NCBI RefSeq assembly: GCF_028128765.1
Contig: NZ_LBJG01000024.1
Location: 620,001 to 684,000, forward strand
Source of the DNA: Bradyrhizobium sp. CCBAU 51627
Lineage (GTDB): Bacteria > Pseudomonadota > Alphaproteobacteria > Rhizobiales > Xanthobacteraceae
Reading direction: 5' to 3'
Length of the DNA stretch: 64,000 nucleotides
The notes below the pieces were generated by a model that saw only the letters and a program-made list of their open reading frames with translations, was not told the DNA's origin and made no database searches. The translations under genes were made by a program, and so were the position numbers. Below are positions 1 to 8,236 of the stretch, in pieces (within the stretch, counting starts at the first letter, position 1; each line of letters starts with the position of its first letter).

Positions 1-1
1 C

Positions 2-391
2 TTCATCATGGATGGAGCGCCAGGCGTAGGTCGAGAATTCAGCGGTGCTGGCTTCAACGCTACGCTTCGCGATTTCGCCCGTTTGGGCCTCATGATGCTT
101 AACAAGGGCGCCGCCAACGGACATCAAATTCTTTCTTCTGAGTGGGTGACGGAGTCGACCCGTCCTACCGATCCAGCGCATTCGGAGCCTCGTGGCTACG
201 GATACCAGTGGTGGACTATCGGCAACGAAGGCGCCTACACGGCGCTTGGACTGCAAGGGCAATACATCTTTGTTGACCCCGCAACGCATACGGTGGTCGT
301 CAAGCTGAGCTACTTCCCACCAGGCGAGAAGCGCGCCTCTGATGAGACTGTAGCTTTTCTCAAGGCGGCTTCGGCTTGGCAGCCACATTGA
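2..391 (+). CDS. Serine hydrolase of the beta-lactamase (class C / NylB-like) family, C-terminal part
   Basis: The frame is open from the left edge, so only the last 129 or so residues are present and the SxxK nucleophile lies outside the window. What remains has features typical of the beta-lactamase/6-aminohexanoate-dimer hydrolase/esterase family: a SGAGFNATLRDFARLGLMML stretch, then YGYQWW, then GLQGQYIFVDP near the C-terminus. These enzymes hydrolyse amides, esters or beta-lactams; the substrate cannot be read from this fragment. The amide-hydrolase possibility fits a region rich in amidases and amidohydrolases, but that link is inference. About 100 bases separate it from the next gene, which has its own strong ribosome binding site. 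Confidence 0.8.
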   Translation, partial: FIMDGAPGVGREFSGAGFNATLRDFARLGLMMLNKGAANGHQILSSEWVTESTRPTDPAHSEPRGYGYQWWTIGNEGAYTALGLQGQYIFVDPATHTVVVKLSYFPPGEKRASDETVAFLKAASAWQPH

Positions 392-493
392 GCAAGGCTG
401 TCTCCAAAACCAGGGATGCTGACAGGACATACCTCCGGCCATCGATCGGAGGGCTAGTACGAATTGAAGAGAGCTCTTAAGGAGGTTACCAAA

Positions 494-1141
494 ATGAGCC
501 ACATGGCAAGGACTGCGGCAGTTCTTCTCCTGTCGCAGGTTGCGACGGCGCCCATCCAAGCCGCACAAACGGCAACCCCGAGCGTAAAAATTGGCACGCT
601 GGCTCCGGAAGGCACCAATCATGATCTGAATGTCAAACGCTGGATCGCTTATCGCAAGGTCGCCAACCCCGAGATCGTGTACTACGATAGTTTCCTCATC
701 GCGGGCGACGACCTTGCAAATGGCAAGATCAACTACGTCATCGTTACGCCGGCGCACCCCCAGCAGAAGGAAATGGCGAAGCAAGGGGAGAATAAGATCT
801 TTCTGGAAGAATGCTTCAAAGGTGCCACGTACGAAATGGGTTTGCTGACGCGTGAGACGGTGCAAACTCCAAGGTCCGTGGCCTTCATGCCGGTAACGGC
901 AAAAGTCTTCGACGGCATGTCGTACGAAGTCAAGATTTCGGTCCGTTCAAATGTGGACGCCGGTAGGAAACTGGTCGCTGGCGAGGTCGATTCCGCGGTA
1001 ACGTTTACATCATTCGCCAGCGAGAACCCTGGAAAGTTCAAAATTCTGAAGCTGATACCTATCCATGACGTCACATGGCAGGTCTATTCCACCAAAAAGC
1101 CGACAACGTCTGATATAGGCTGTGAATTAAGCTTGAAGTAG
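494..1141 (+). CDS. Exported BacA / prephenate-dehydratase-like protein
   Basis: This 215-residue protein has a signal peptide (hydrophobic AAVLLLSQVA core, AQA-type cleavage near residue 25). The mature part begins KIGTLAPEGTNHDL, which resembles the start of prephenate dehydratase domains and, more closely, of BacA, the prephenate decarboxylase of bacilysin synthesis (TLGPEGTS). Other shared landmarks are IVTPAHP (compare IVPHAYDG in BacA) and a late VTFTSFASENPGKFKIL segment. There is no ACT domain and no obvious TRF motif, so the reaction is unknown; it could be a catalyst or a binding protein. ATG 494 is chosen because AAGGAGG at 479-485 precedes it; an in-frame TTG at 464 would lack this. 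It is followed by a 400-base gap and then a peptide-type ABC operon. Compare the second exported family member at 24879. Confidence 0.6.
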   Translation: MSHMARTAAVLLLSQVATAPIQAAQTATPSVKIGTLAPEGTNHDLNVKRWIAYRKVANPEIVYYDSFLIAGDDLANGKINYVIVTPAHPQQKEMAKQGENKIFLEECFKGATYEMGLLTRETVQTPRSVAFMPVTAKVFDGMSYEVKISVRSNVDAGRKLVAGEVDSAVTFTSFASENPGKFKILKLIPIHDVTWQVYSTKKPTTSDIGCELSLK

Positions 1142-1342
1142 AGCAGGTGTGGATCGGCGGCACCTTCACGTGAACCCGCAGCAGACGAGCGGAGATCAAG
1201 TGCCTCGAGATTGGGAAAGTAATCGGGCGACTGATCATCCGCGCCGGCGGTAACTTTAGCTGGCCCGAACCGAGTCGGTAGTGTGGGCGGCAGGCGTGGC
1301 GCGGAATGCCCCACTACTGTTGGCCGGAAAAGCCGACAGTCC

Positions 1343-1358
1343 AGTATACCGAGATACA
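1343..1358. promoter_or_regulatory. Candidate Crp-family operator before the peptide-type ABC operon
   Basis: AGTATA-CCGA-GATACA is a degenerate copy of the TGTATC-N4-GATACA palindrome that recurs through the window. It lies in the 400-base gap 1142-1543, 185 bases before the permease start, which is further than at most other genes. I see no gene in this gap. Confidence 0.4.
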
Positions 1359-1543
1359 ATTGTGGGAGGAGGCCGACCCTAGACTTCGGAGTGAGCAATT
1401 ACCTTGAGCTGAGGGTTCATGCAGCGCTCTGTTTCTCCTTCTGGCGGTACGTGCACATTGTGCTGGCCCACCCGGGCCGACGGAGCGCGAAAAAACGGCC
1501 AAGTGGGGCTCTCGTTCAAGTCGTCACCAGCCAGGTTGCTCCG

Positions 1544-2485
1544 ATGCTGATCCTGATTGCACTGCGCATTGCTGCGGCAATTCCGGTCATCTTTGTCGTT
1601 GCGACGGTCGTCTTTGCGCTGCTTCGCTTCAGCCCCGGTGACCCTGCAACCATCATGGCCGGAGACGCCGCCTCGCCAGAGCGAATTGAGCAGTTGCGAG
1701 CCGCCCTTGGATTAGATCAGCCGATCTATACGCAATACAGCATCTGGCTCGAGGAAATGGCCAAGGGCAATCTCGGCGTCTCGATCCAATCGAAGCAGTC
1801 TGTGTTGACCTTGGTGCTTGACCGACTGGAGCCAACCCTTGTGCTCGCTGTCTGCTCAATTGTCCTTACTGTCGTTATCGCGGTTCCGCTGGGTACAATC
1901 GCTGCTTGGAATCACAATCGTTGGGTCGATCGAGCCGTCATGGCGCTGTCGGTCGCCGGCTTTTCCATGCCGACCTTCGTGACTGGCTATCTGTTGATCT
2001 TGGCCTTCGCAATGTGGGCCGACCTGCTACCGGTCCAAGGCTACGTAAGCCCATTTCAGGACCTCGTCGGAAGCATCAAGCACTTGGTGCTGCCATCGTT
2101 GACGTTGTCCTGCGTCCTAATTGCCCTGATCTCGCGCGTCACGCGATCGAGTGTCCTCGATGTGCTCGGCGAAAACTTCATAAAGACAGCACTCGCGAAG
2201 GGGAGCAGCGGAGCCCGCATCCTCTGGCGCCATGCGCTGCCGAACGCGGCAATACCAATTATCACTGTCGTTGGCGCAGCCGTGGCCCTTGTCATCAGCG
2301 GTGTTGTGGTCACCGAGAGCGTATTCAACATCCCTGGCCTAGGACGGCTCACGATCGATGCCATTCTCAGTCGAGACTACCCTGTCGTCCAGGGGCTCAT
2401 CCTTCTCTTCGCGCTCTTCTACGTCGGCATCAACCTTGTCGTCGACGTGCTCTACATCGTGGTCGATCCTCGTATCCGGTACTGA
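1544..2485 (+). CDS. Peptide/nickel-type ABC transporter permease (DppB/OppB family)
   Basis: Inner-membrane permease of about 313 residues with the DppB pattern: an N-terminal membrane helix (LILIALRIAAAIPVIFVVAT), the FSPGDPA motif, a periplasmic loop with LGLDQPIYTQY, and about five more helices. The EAA-type loop reads TALAKGSSGARILWRHALPNA, and VVVTESVFNIPGLGR follows. The ATG at 1544 matches the family N-terminus; upstream in-frame codons add residues foreign to the family. It forms an operon with the second permease 5 bases downstream and a fused ATPase. A substrate-binding protein is missing from the operon; the family 5 protein at 31137 could serve in trans. The substrate is not known; peptides or small amides are possible. 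Confidence 0.9.
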   Translation: MLILIALRIAAAIPVIFVVATVVFALLRFSPGDPATIMAGDAASPERIEQLRAALGLDQPIYTQYSIWLEEMAKGNLGVSIQSKQSVLTLVLDRLEPTLVLAVCSIVLTVVIAVPLGTIAAWNHNRWVDRAVMALSVAGFSMPTFVTGYLLILAFAMWADLLPVQGYVSPFQDLVGSIKHLVLPSLTLSCVLIALISRVTRSSVLDVLGENFIKTALAKGSSGARILWRHALPNAAIPIITVVGAAVALVISGVVVTESVFNIPGLGRLTIDAILSRDYPVVQGLILLFALFYVGINLVVDVLYIVVDPRIRY

Positions 2486-2490
2486 CGACA

Positions 2491-3357
2491 ATGCTGATGA
2501 CCCAACGCCTCCTCATCAGGCGATTTCCAGTGATGAAGATCAACATGGCAATCGGCATCGGGGGAGGCCTGTTACTCGTCCTGATCGTTCTGTCGCTCGC
2601 CGCGCCGTTCCTGCATGGTCTGGATCCGGCGCAAATCAGGCCCCGTCTTCGTCTTAAGCCTCCAAACGCTGAACTCTGGTTTGGAACGGACGCCATTGGA
2701 AGAGATGTTTTGAGCCGCGTTATTTTCGGTGGAAGAACGTCACTTCTTGTAGGTGCGACCTCGGCGCTCGCCGGGGGCGTCTGCGGAACTGTCATCGGAT
2801 TGATTGCAGGGGCTTCCCGCGTTCTCGATGCAATCATTATGCGAATTATGGATGGCGTGATGGCGATCCCGGCGCTGCTCCTGGCTATTGCCATGGTTTC
2901 GTTGCTGCGGCCGAGTCTTTTTACGATTGTTGCGGCGATCGCGTTCGCCGAGATTCCGCGAGTGACCCGCCTGGTCCGTGGTGTCGTCCTCACAGTACGC
3001 GAAGAAGCATTCGTTCAGGCAGCACAAGGGCTCGGACTACCCCGCCGGATTATACTTTTCCGCCATATATTGCCGAGTTGCATGGCTCCCCTCGTGGTTC
3101 AGGCAACCTACATGTTCGCGGCGGCCATCCTGTTTGAAGCCGTTCTCGGCTTCTTAGGAGTTGGCTTCCCACCAGACATCCCGTCATGGGGCAACATCCT
3201 GGCGGAAGGCCGCGCGGTGTTCCAACGGGCGCCTTGGACGATCATTTTTCCCGGCCTTTTTCTCGCGATCACGGTCCTGGCAGTCAACATACTTGGCGAC
3301 GGCTTACGCGATCGGCTCGATCCGCGACTGTCCCGAATGACGAAGGTCTCGGCATGA
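2491..3357 (+). CDS. Peptide/nickel-type ABC transporter permease (DppC/OppC family)
   Basis: This is the second integral-membrane subunit, about 288 residues. It shows the DppC features: an N-terminal helix, then HGLDPAQIRPRLRLKPP, the FGTDAIGRDVLSRVIFGGRTSL motif, several helices, an EAA loop (QAAQGLGLPRRIILFRHILPS) and the closing PPDIPSWGNILAEGR and DGLRDRLDPRL. It begins 5 bases after the DppB-type gene. ATG codons at 2491 and 2497 are both possible; the later ATG at 2533 is closer to the first helix. Its stop overlaps the ATPase start (ATGA at 3354-3357), so the three genes are translationally coupled. Confidence 0.9.
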   Translation: MLMTQRLLIRRFPVMKINMAIGIGGGLLLVLIVLSLAAPFLHGLDPAQIRPRLRLKPPNAELWFGTDAIGRDVLSRVIFGGRTSLLVGATSALAGGVCGTVIGLIAGASRVLDAIIMRIMDGVMAIPALLLAIAMVSLLRPSLFTIVAAIAFAEIPRVTRLVRGVVLTVREEAFVQAAQGLGLPRRIILFRHILPSCMAPLVVQATYMFAAAILFEAVLGFLGVGFPPDIPSWGNILAEGRAVFQRAPWTIIFPGLFLAITVLAVNILGDGLRDRLDPRLSRMTKVSA

Positions 3358-5012
3358 CGGAGCCATCGATTCTTCTGAAGGTAAACCAGCTCACGGTCGC
3401 GTTGCCCGCGGGCATGGACCGCGAGAATGCGATCGAAGATGTGGATCTCGAAGTGCGCCAAGGGCAGATCGTCTGCCTGGTGGGCGAATCCGGCTCGGGC
3501 AAGTCTGTTACGGCTGCCTCGGTCATGGGTGTCTTGCCAAGGAAGCTGCTGACGATTTCTCGCGGCTCAATTCTCTTGGAGGGTGAGGAAATCGCCGTCG
3601 CAAGCGATCGGCGACTTTGCGAGTTGCGGGGAAGCCGGATGGCGATGGTCTTCCAGGAGCCGCTGACGGCGCTGAACCCGGTCATGACAATCGGGGCACA
3701 AATTGCCGAGGTCATTAAGATCCATGAACCGAATTCGCGAAAACGCGCGATCGATGACCGCGTGCTGGAATTGCTGACAGACGTTCACCTGCCGGATCCG
3801 GCCGGCATCCGTCATAGCTACCCACACCAGCTGTCGGGCGGACAACGGCAGCGCGCCGTGATTGCGATGGCCTTGGCTCTTGAGCCGGCCCTCATAATTG
3901 CCGATGAACCGACCACAGCGCTCGATGTCACCACGCAAGCTCAGATCCTCAAGCTCTTTCGGGAGCTCTTATTCAAACACAAAAGTGCGCTCTTGTTGAT
4001 TACGCACGACTTCGGCGTTGTGGCAGAGGTCGCCGACGAAATTCTTGTCATGCGGCACGGTCGAGTCGTCGAGCGTGGCGGCCCGCGCGATGTGCTGGAC
4101 AATCCGTCGCATCCCTATACGCAGGCGCTCGTTGCCGCAGTGCCGAGCTTTCGGTTTCGTAGGTCAGTCGAGGGCACGACCGAACCCGTGCTCAAGGCCG
4201 ACAACCTCCACCTTACCTACCAAAGTCGCTCGCTCAGTGGAAGAAAACGTGAGACGAGAGCATTGAACGGCGTGTCTTTTGAAATTGGCAGGGGTGAAAC
4301 GGTTGGCATTGTGGGCGAATCCGGCTCGGGCAAGACGACGCTGGCGAAGTGCGTCATGCGATTTGAAGTGCCGGATAGGGGACGCATCTCGATCAATGGC
4401 CACAATATCGAGCTATTGAGCGGCGCAGGCTTGCGAAACTTCCGGCGGAGGATTCAGATGATCTTTCAGGATCCATACAAATCGCTCAATCCACGGCGCA
4501 CCGTCGGCCAGGCAATCACGGAAGGCCCCATATACTATGGGACCAAGTACAAGGAAGCTGTTGATCAAGCTGGCGGTTTGCTTGAACTCGTAGGCCTCCG
4601 GCGTCACGACCTCGATCGCTTTCCACATGAATTCTCCGGCGGACAGCGACAACGTATATGCATCGCAAGAGCGCTGGCCATGGAGCCAGAGATAATTGTC
4701 GCTGACGAGCCGGTCTCGGCGCTAGACGTTTCGGTGCAGGCCCAGGTGCTGGACCTATTTGAAAGTCTGCGCAAAAAGCTGAACTTCTCGATGCTCTTCA
4801 TTACGCATGATCTGCGCGTCGCCTCCAATATCTGTGATCGAGTGGCCGTAATGAGCCGGGGGCGGATCGTCGAAATTGGTGAGACGGAGACCGTTTTTCG
4901 CAACCCTCAAGATGACTACACCGTCTCGCTCCTCGCCGCGGTTCCAGGTGGCCTCGAGCTCACGGTACAGGCTGCGAGAACCGACAATAAGTTCGCTGCG
5001 GAGAGGAGATGA
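3354..5012 (+). CDS. Fused double ATPase of the peptide-type ABC transporter (DppD-DppF fusion)
   Basis: A cytoplasmic ATPase of about 552 residues made of two complete ABC domains in one chain. The first has GESGSGKS at residues 44-51, a VFQEPLTALNP Q-loop region, LSGGQRQR and an IIADEPTTALD Walker B. The second starts near residue 280 and repeats the set: GESGSGKT, IFQDPYKSLNPR, FSGGQRQR, IVADEPVSALD. Each domain carries the oligopeptide-family C-terminal extension (NPSHPYTQALVAAVP and NPQDDYTVSLLAAVP). Both sites look intact. The start ATG overlaps the stop of the preceding permease gene. Fused ATPases of this kind (YejF-like) power dipeptide/oligopeptide-type importers with the two permeases upstream. 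Nothing downstream is coupled. Confidence 0.92.
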   Translation: MTEPSILLKVNQLTVALPAGMDRENAIEDVDLEVRQGQIVCLVGESGSGKSVTAASVMGVLPRKLLTISRGSILLEGEEIAVASDRRLCELRGSRMAMVFQEPLTALNPVMTIGAQIAEVIKIHEPNSRKRAIDDRVLELLTDVHLPDPAGIRHSYPHQLSGGQRQRAVIAMALALEPALIIADEPTTALDVTTQAQILKLFRELLFKHKSALLLITHDFGVVAEVADEILVMRHGRVVERGGPRDVLDNPSHPYTQALVAAVPSFRFRRSVEGTTEPVLKADNLHLTYQSRSLSGRKRETRALNGVSFEIGRGETVGIVGESGSGKTTLAKCVMRFEVPDRGRISINGHNIELLSGAGLRNFRRRIQMIFQDPYKSLNPRRTVGQAITEGPIYYGTKYKEAVDQAGGLLELVGLRRHDLDRFPHEFSGGQRQRICIARALAMEPEIIVADEPVSALDVSVQAQVLDLFESLRKKLNFSMLFITHDLRVASNICDRVAVMSRGRIVEIGETETVFRNPQDDYTVSLLAAVPGGLELTVQAARTDNKFAAERR

Positions 5013-5088
5013 CCGGACGGGCGGCCAGAAGCCTGGTTTGGCGATGGTTGGCCCATAACCGTCGTCGGGAGTGCAGGGGCTTGAGCGC

Positions 5089-5283
5089 ATGTACGCTGTA
5101 TACGTAAATGGCCGGAAGGAGCTGCTGGTCCTTCCTGGTGCCGCGTCTATTCCATCTCAATTCGTCGGGATCTGGCGACGGAAGAGACGGACGCATTCCG
5201 TGAGCGACCAGATTCGAAAGGATATCGAAGAGCGGGGATATCATTGTCGAAATCTCCGCTCGCAACCCGCAATCAAAACGTGA
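5089..5283 (+). CDS. Small hypothetical protein
   Basis: A 64-residue frame starting MYAVYVNGRKELLVLPGAAS and continuing with a basic GIWRRKRRTHSVSDQIRKDI stretch and EERGYHCRNL. It reads as a coherent small soluble protein. Similar small proteins with a YVNGRKE start and a basic centre are, to my recollection, common hypotheticals in rhizobia; I cannot verify this here. The ribosome binding site is weak (AGGGGC, 5074-5079). It occupies most of the 327-base gap between the ABC ATPase and maiA. No function can be assigned. Confidence 0.4.
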   Translation: MYAVYVNGRKELLVLPGAASIPSQFVGIWRRKRRTHSVSDQIRKDIEERGYHCRNLRSQPAIKT

Positions 5284-5339
5284 GCCAACTGCGAAGACTC
5301 TAGCAATTTCTCGAGCCGCGCTTTTGGGGCCTTGGATAG

Positions 5340-5996
5340 ATGAGAATGACCAATCGTCTTGATGCCGTCCTCTACGGTTATTTCCGTTCGACCGCTGCCT
5401 ATCGCGTTCGAATTGCCCTTGGCCTCAAGGGATTTGATCCAGTCAGCCGCTTCGTACATCTGCGGAAGGGAGAGCAGTCCGAGCCCGCCTACCGGACCAT
5501 CAACCCCGCAGGTCTGGTACCATACTGGATCGAAGGCGATTTGCATCTCGCCCAGTCACTCGCCATCATAGAGTATCTCGACGAGATGCATCCCCAGCCA
5601 CCGCTCTTGCCGAAGACGCCGGCCGGACGCGCCATCGCGCGTGAGATTTCTCTCGTTGTCTGCTGCGATATTCATCCGATCGGGAACCTGAGGGTGCTCA
5701 ATCGTTTGACAGAGATGGGGGTTGACGAAACGCTTCGCGCGAGATGGTCCCAATATTGGATCGAAGCTGGCTTCGAGGCCATCGAGAGACGATTGGAGCA
5801 GCTTGGCGCCGGCCCGTTCTCGTTTGGCGAGGAGCCGACGCTCGCGGACATCTGCATCGTTCCGCAGATCTTCAATGCGCGTAGATTTGGGGTGGATCTT
5901 TCGCCTTATCCCAGGATTCTTGCCATAGAGACCTCGGCATCGAAAATGGAAGCTTTTGCACGGTCCGAGCCCGGCCGGCAGCCTGACGCAGAATGA
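5340..5996 (+). CDS. maiA: Maleylacetoacetate isomerase (zeta-class glutathione transferase)
   Basis: The enzyme isomerises maleylacetoacetate to fumarylacetoacetate with glutathione, between homogentisate dioxygenase and fumarylacetoacetase in the cytosol. At 218 residues it has family length. The thioredoxin-like N-terminal half carries YFRSTAAYRVRIALGLKG (the SxxxxR active-site region), NPAGLVPYW for the glutathione site and QSLAIIEYLDE. The helical half has CCDIHPIGNLRVLNRL and the EPTLADICIVPQIFNARRFGVDL segment. Its partners hmgA and fahA are in this window but about 52 kb away, which is unusual because the three are often adjacent. ATG 5340 or 5346 could be the start. A maleylpyruvate isomerase role is the main alternative. 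Confidence 0.88.
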   Translation: MRMTNRLDAVLYGYFRSTAAYRVRIALGLKGFDPVSRFVHLRKGEQSEPAYRTINPAGLVPYWIEGDLHLAQSLAIIEYLDEMHPQPPLLPKTPAGRAIAREISLVVCCDIHPIGNLRVLNRLTEMGVDETLRARWSQYWIEAGFEAIERRLEQLGAGPFSFGEEPTLADICIVPQIFNARRFGVDLSPYPRILAIETSASKMEAFARSEPGRQPDAE

Positions 5997-6183
5997 GGTG
6001 ACTACTTCCAATTCGGGGGGCGGCCGGGGCAGTTTCGTCTTTCGTACCGTTTCGGGAAAGCCCGTGAGCGTACAATCGGTCGCGGTCGGCATCGGCTCAT
6101 CGTAGCTTGTCTGCGGCGGCTTAGCCGGAGCGGGCAAACGGAGCTTTGCGCGGGTCGCTCCGTAATCGGCGAGGTCAGTACCC

Positions 6184-7725
6184 TCATCGTACGCCAATAG
6201 CTGGCGGCCGGTGCCTGTCCAGCCCGATGGCGATGTTCTTCTGCTCCATGTAGGTGTCAAAAGCATAGTCGCCTCCGTCGCGTCCGATGCCACTCGCTTT
6301 GACGCCACCGAACGGGGTCGGCAAATGTCGCACATTCTCGGAATTCACCCAGACCATGCCGGCTTCAACATCTCGAGCCACTCGGTGAGCTCGTCCGACA
6401 TCGCCGGTCCAGATATAGGCGGCGAGGCCGTACTTGACGTCGTTGGCGATGCGGATTGCATCGGCCTCGTCATCGAACGGTATGACCGTTAATACCGGAC
6501 CGAAGATCTCTTCCTGCGCAATCCTCATCGTGTTCTGAGCGTCGACGAACAATGTCGGCTCGACAAAATTACCCTTACCGTTCAGTGCGCGACCACCGCC
6601 GGTGGCGATCTGCGCGCCATCTTGCGCGGCACACTTGGCGTAGCTCAAGACCTTTTCGGCGTGACGTGGATGGATGAGCGGCCCGATCTCAGTCGAAGGG
6701 TCTAGGGGCTGCCCTACCTTGATCGACTTAACGCGTGCGGCGAGGTCTGAAACGAATCGATCGTAGACGGAACGTTGAATGAGAGCACGGCTTGATGACG
6801 TACAGCGTTGTCCGTTCAAGCTATAAATCATGAAGAGAACCGCATCGCGCGCCCGTTCGAGATCCGCATCGTCAAACACGATGACCGGGTTCTTGCCGCC
6901 CAGCTCGAAGTGAACGCGCTTCAGGGTTGGCGCGCCCTGCGCCATGATATGACTGCCGGTGACCGACTCGCCCACGAACGCGATTGCCCGGATGGATGGA
7001 TGCTCGGTCAGGAGCTTTCCGGCTGTTTCGCCAAAGCCGTGCACAAGGTTGGCGATGCCAGGTGGCAAATCAGCCTTCTCGAACACCTCGGTCATGATCT
7101 CCGAAAGAATGACCGCGGACAAGGGACTCCATTCCGCCGGCTTGTGAACGATCGAGCAGCCTGCTGCCAACGCCGGCGCGATCTTCCACGTGGATAGCAT
7201 GAAGGGGGTATTCCACGGCGTTATGATTCCGATAGGTCCGATAGGTTGACGTAACGTGTAATTCAGGTGCGTCCGGGTCGGGAGCGATTTGCCGTCGGAG
7301 ACCTCCGGTGCCTTATCCGCATAAAATCGAAAATTCTCAGCCCCACGCAGCGCAGCCTTGGCCATGTAGCGAATGGGCTGACCGCTATCGATGCTCTCAA
7401 CGAGCGCGATTTCCTCAGCTCGAGCTTCGATCTGGTCCGCTATCTGATGAAGCAGCGCGCGCCGCCGATCTCCGGGAACGTCTTTCCAGATCCTAAAACC
7501 GTCTTCGGCAGCGCGGGCAGCACGATCGATTTCGGCTTCGCCGCCTGACGCGACCATGCACAGAACCGAATTGTCGGATGGATCAAGATTTTCGAAGGTT
7601 TGATCGCTCAACCCTGGATGTCCGCCAATTCGGTGTGGCACGACCTGTGATCGAAATCGCCGCAAATATTCGCGCGCTTTATTCATATTGTCCGAGAGAA
7701 GCGCGCTCGTGGGTAGTTGGTTCAT
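6184..7725 (-). CDS. hpaE: Aldehyde dehydrogenase, HpaE-like (5-carboxymethyl-2-hydroxymuconate semialdehyde dehydrogenase)
   Basis: An NAD(P)-dependent aldehyde dehydrogenase of about 513 residues. Visible motifs are ITPWNTPFM (substrate-site Asn), FVGESVTGS (cofactor loop), HFELGGKNP (general-base Glu), NGQRCTSSSR (catalytic Cys) and EEIFGPVL. The ending NVRHLPTPFGGVKASGIGRDGG and YMEQKNIAIGL is typical of HpaE and of 2-hydroxymuconate/2-aminomuconate semialdehyde dehydrogenases. It is third in a minus-strand operon after the extradiol dioxygenase and a RidA protein, with 57-58 base gaps, which supports oxidation of the meta-cleavage product of homoprotocatechuate. The start at 7725 gives normal length; an upstream GTG at 7782 is also in frame. 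A 2-aminomuconate semialdehyde role with the dioxygenase at 29679 cannot be excluded. Confidence 0.82.
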   Translation of the reverse strand: MNQLPTSALLSDNMNKAREYLRRFRSQVVPHRIGGHPGLSDQTFENLDPSDNSVLCMVASGGEAEIDRAARAAEDGFRIWKDVPGDRRRALLHQIADQIEARAEEIALVESIDSGQPIRYMAKAALRGAENFRFYADKAPEVSDGKSLPTRTHLNYTLRQPIGPIGIITPWNTPFMLSTWKIAPALAAGCSIVHKPAEWSPLSAVILSEIMTEVFEKADLPPGIANLVHGFGETAGKLLTEHPSIRAIAFVGESVTGSHIMAQGAPTLKRVHFELGGKNPVIVFDDADLERARDAVLFMIYSLNGQRCTSSSRALIQRSVYDRFVSDLAARVKSIKVGQPLDPSTEIGPLIHPRHAEKVLSYAKCAAQDGAQIATGGGRALNGKGNFVEPTLFVDAQNTMRIAQEEIFGPVLTVIPFDDEADAIRIANDVKYGLAAYIWTGDVGRAHRVARDVEAGMVWVNSENVRHLPTPFGGVKASGIGRDGGDYAFDTYMEQKNIAIGLDRHRPPAIGVR

Positions 7726-7782
7726 GGCATCACCATGTGATTGGATGCGTTCGTGGTGAGGGCAGCGGTCTTTCGATCTCAC

Positions 7783-8178
7783 CTAAACGGCATCTTTCAC
7801 GACCGCGATCATGTCGATTTCGATTTTCAGGCCGACGCGAGCGAGATGAGCGACCCCCACCGTTGTTCGCGAAGGTGGATCCTTGGGGAAATACTCGCGG
7901 AATACCTCGTTCATCGGGGCGAATTCGTTGAGCATGTCGGTCATGTGGATCGTCATCTTGAGCGCGGTCTCAAGCGAGGCTCCCCCGGCCTCGGCCAAGG
8001 CCTTGATGTTGTCGAGGGCGATCCTAGTCTGAGCCTGGATGTCTTCGGGAAATTCGCGGGTCACAGGGTGGGAGCCCGTCTGTCCGGAAATAAAGAGGAG
8101 CCTGTCCCAGCGTATGGCGGGCGAATAAGGAATGCCGGGGCGCAAACCGGTCGGGGGAATGATGACTATACGTGGCAT
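7783..8178 (-). CDS. RidA (YjgF/YER057c/UK114) family protein
   Basis: A 131-residue single-domain protein with the RidA signatures SPAIRWDRLLFISGQTG near the N-terminus, ALDNIKALAEAGGASLETALKMTIHMTDM in the middle and SRTTVGVAHLARVGLKIEIDMIAVV at the end, including the conserved Arg and Glu-containing C-terminal strand. RidA proteins hydrolyse enamine/imine intermediates; some relatives are 2-aminomuconate deaminases. It sits between the extradiol dioxygenase and the aldehyde dehydrogenase in one operon. This suggests processing of an unstable intermediate of that pathway rather than housekeeping. It is one of four RidA paralogues in the window, each in a different operon. Confidence 0.85.
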   Translation of the reverse strand: MPRIVIIPPTGLRPGIPYSPAIRWDRLLFISGQTGSHPVTREFPEDIQAQTRIALDNIKALAEAGGASLETALKMTIHMTDMLNEFAPMNEVFREYFPKDPPSRTTVGVAHLARVGLKIEIDMIAVVKDAV

Positions 8179-8236
8179 GGTAACCTTGAAGATTAAGGGT
8201 GAGTCGATGGTGGCATGATCAAGGGGCGATCGTGCT

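Noticed and set aside
432..452. Inverted repeat CCTCCG/CGGAGG between the beta-lactamase-fold gene and the BacA-like gene
   Set aside because: Only six base pairs with a nine-base loop and no T-tract; not enough to call a terminator or operator.
5997..6183. Possible gene remnant between maiA and the aldehyde dehydrogenase
   Set aside because: A minus-strand frame is open here but gives no recognisable family features and runs through the opposite strand of maiA.
5556..6335. Long minus-strand frame opposite maiA
   Set aside because: It is the antisense of a well-supported glutathione transferase gene and has low-complexity basic composition.
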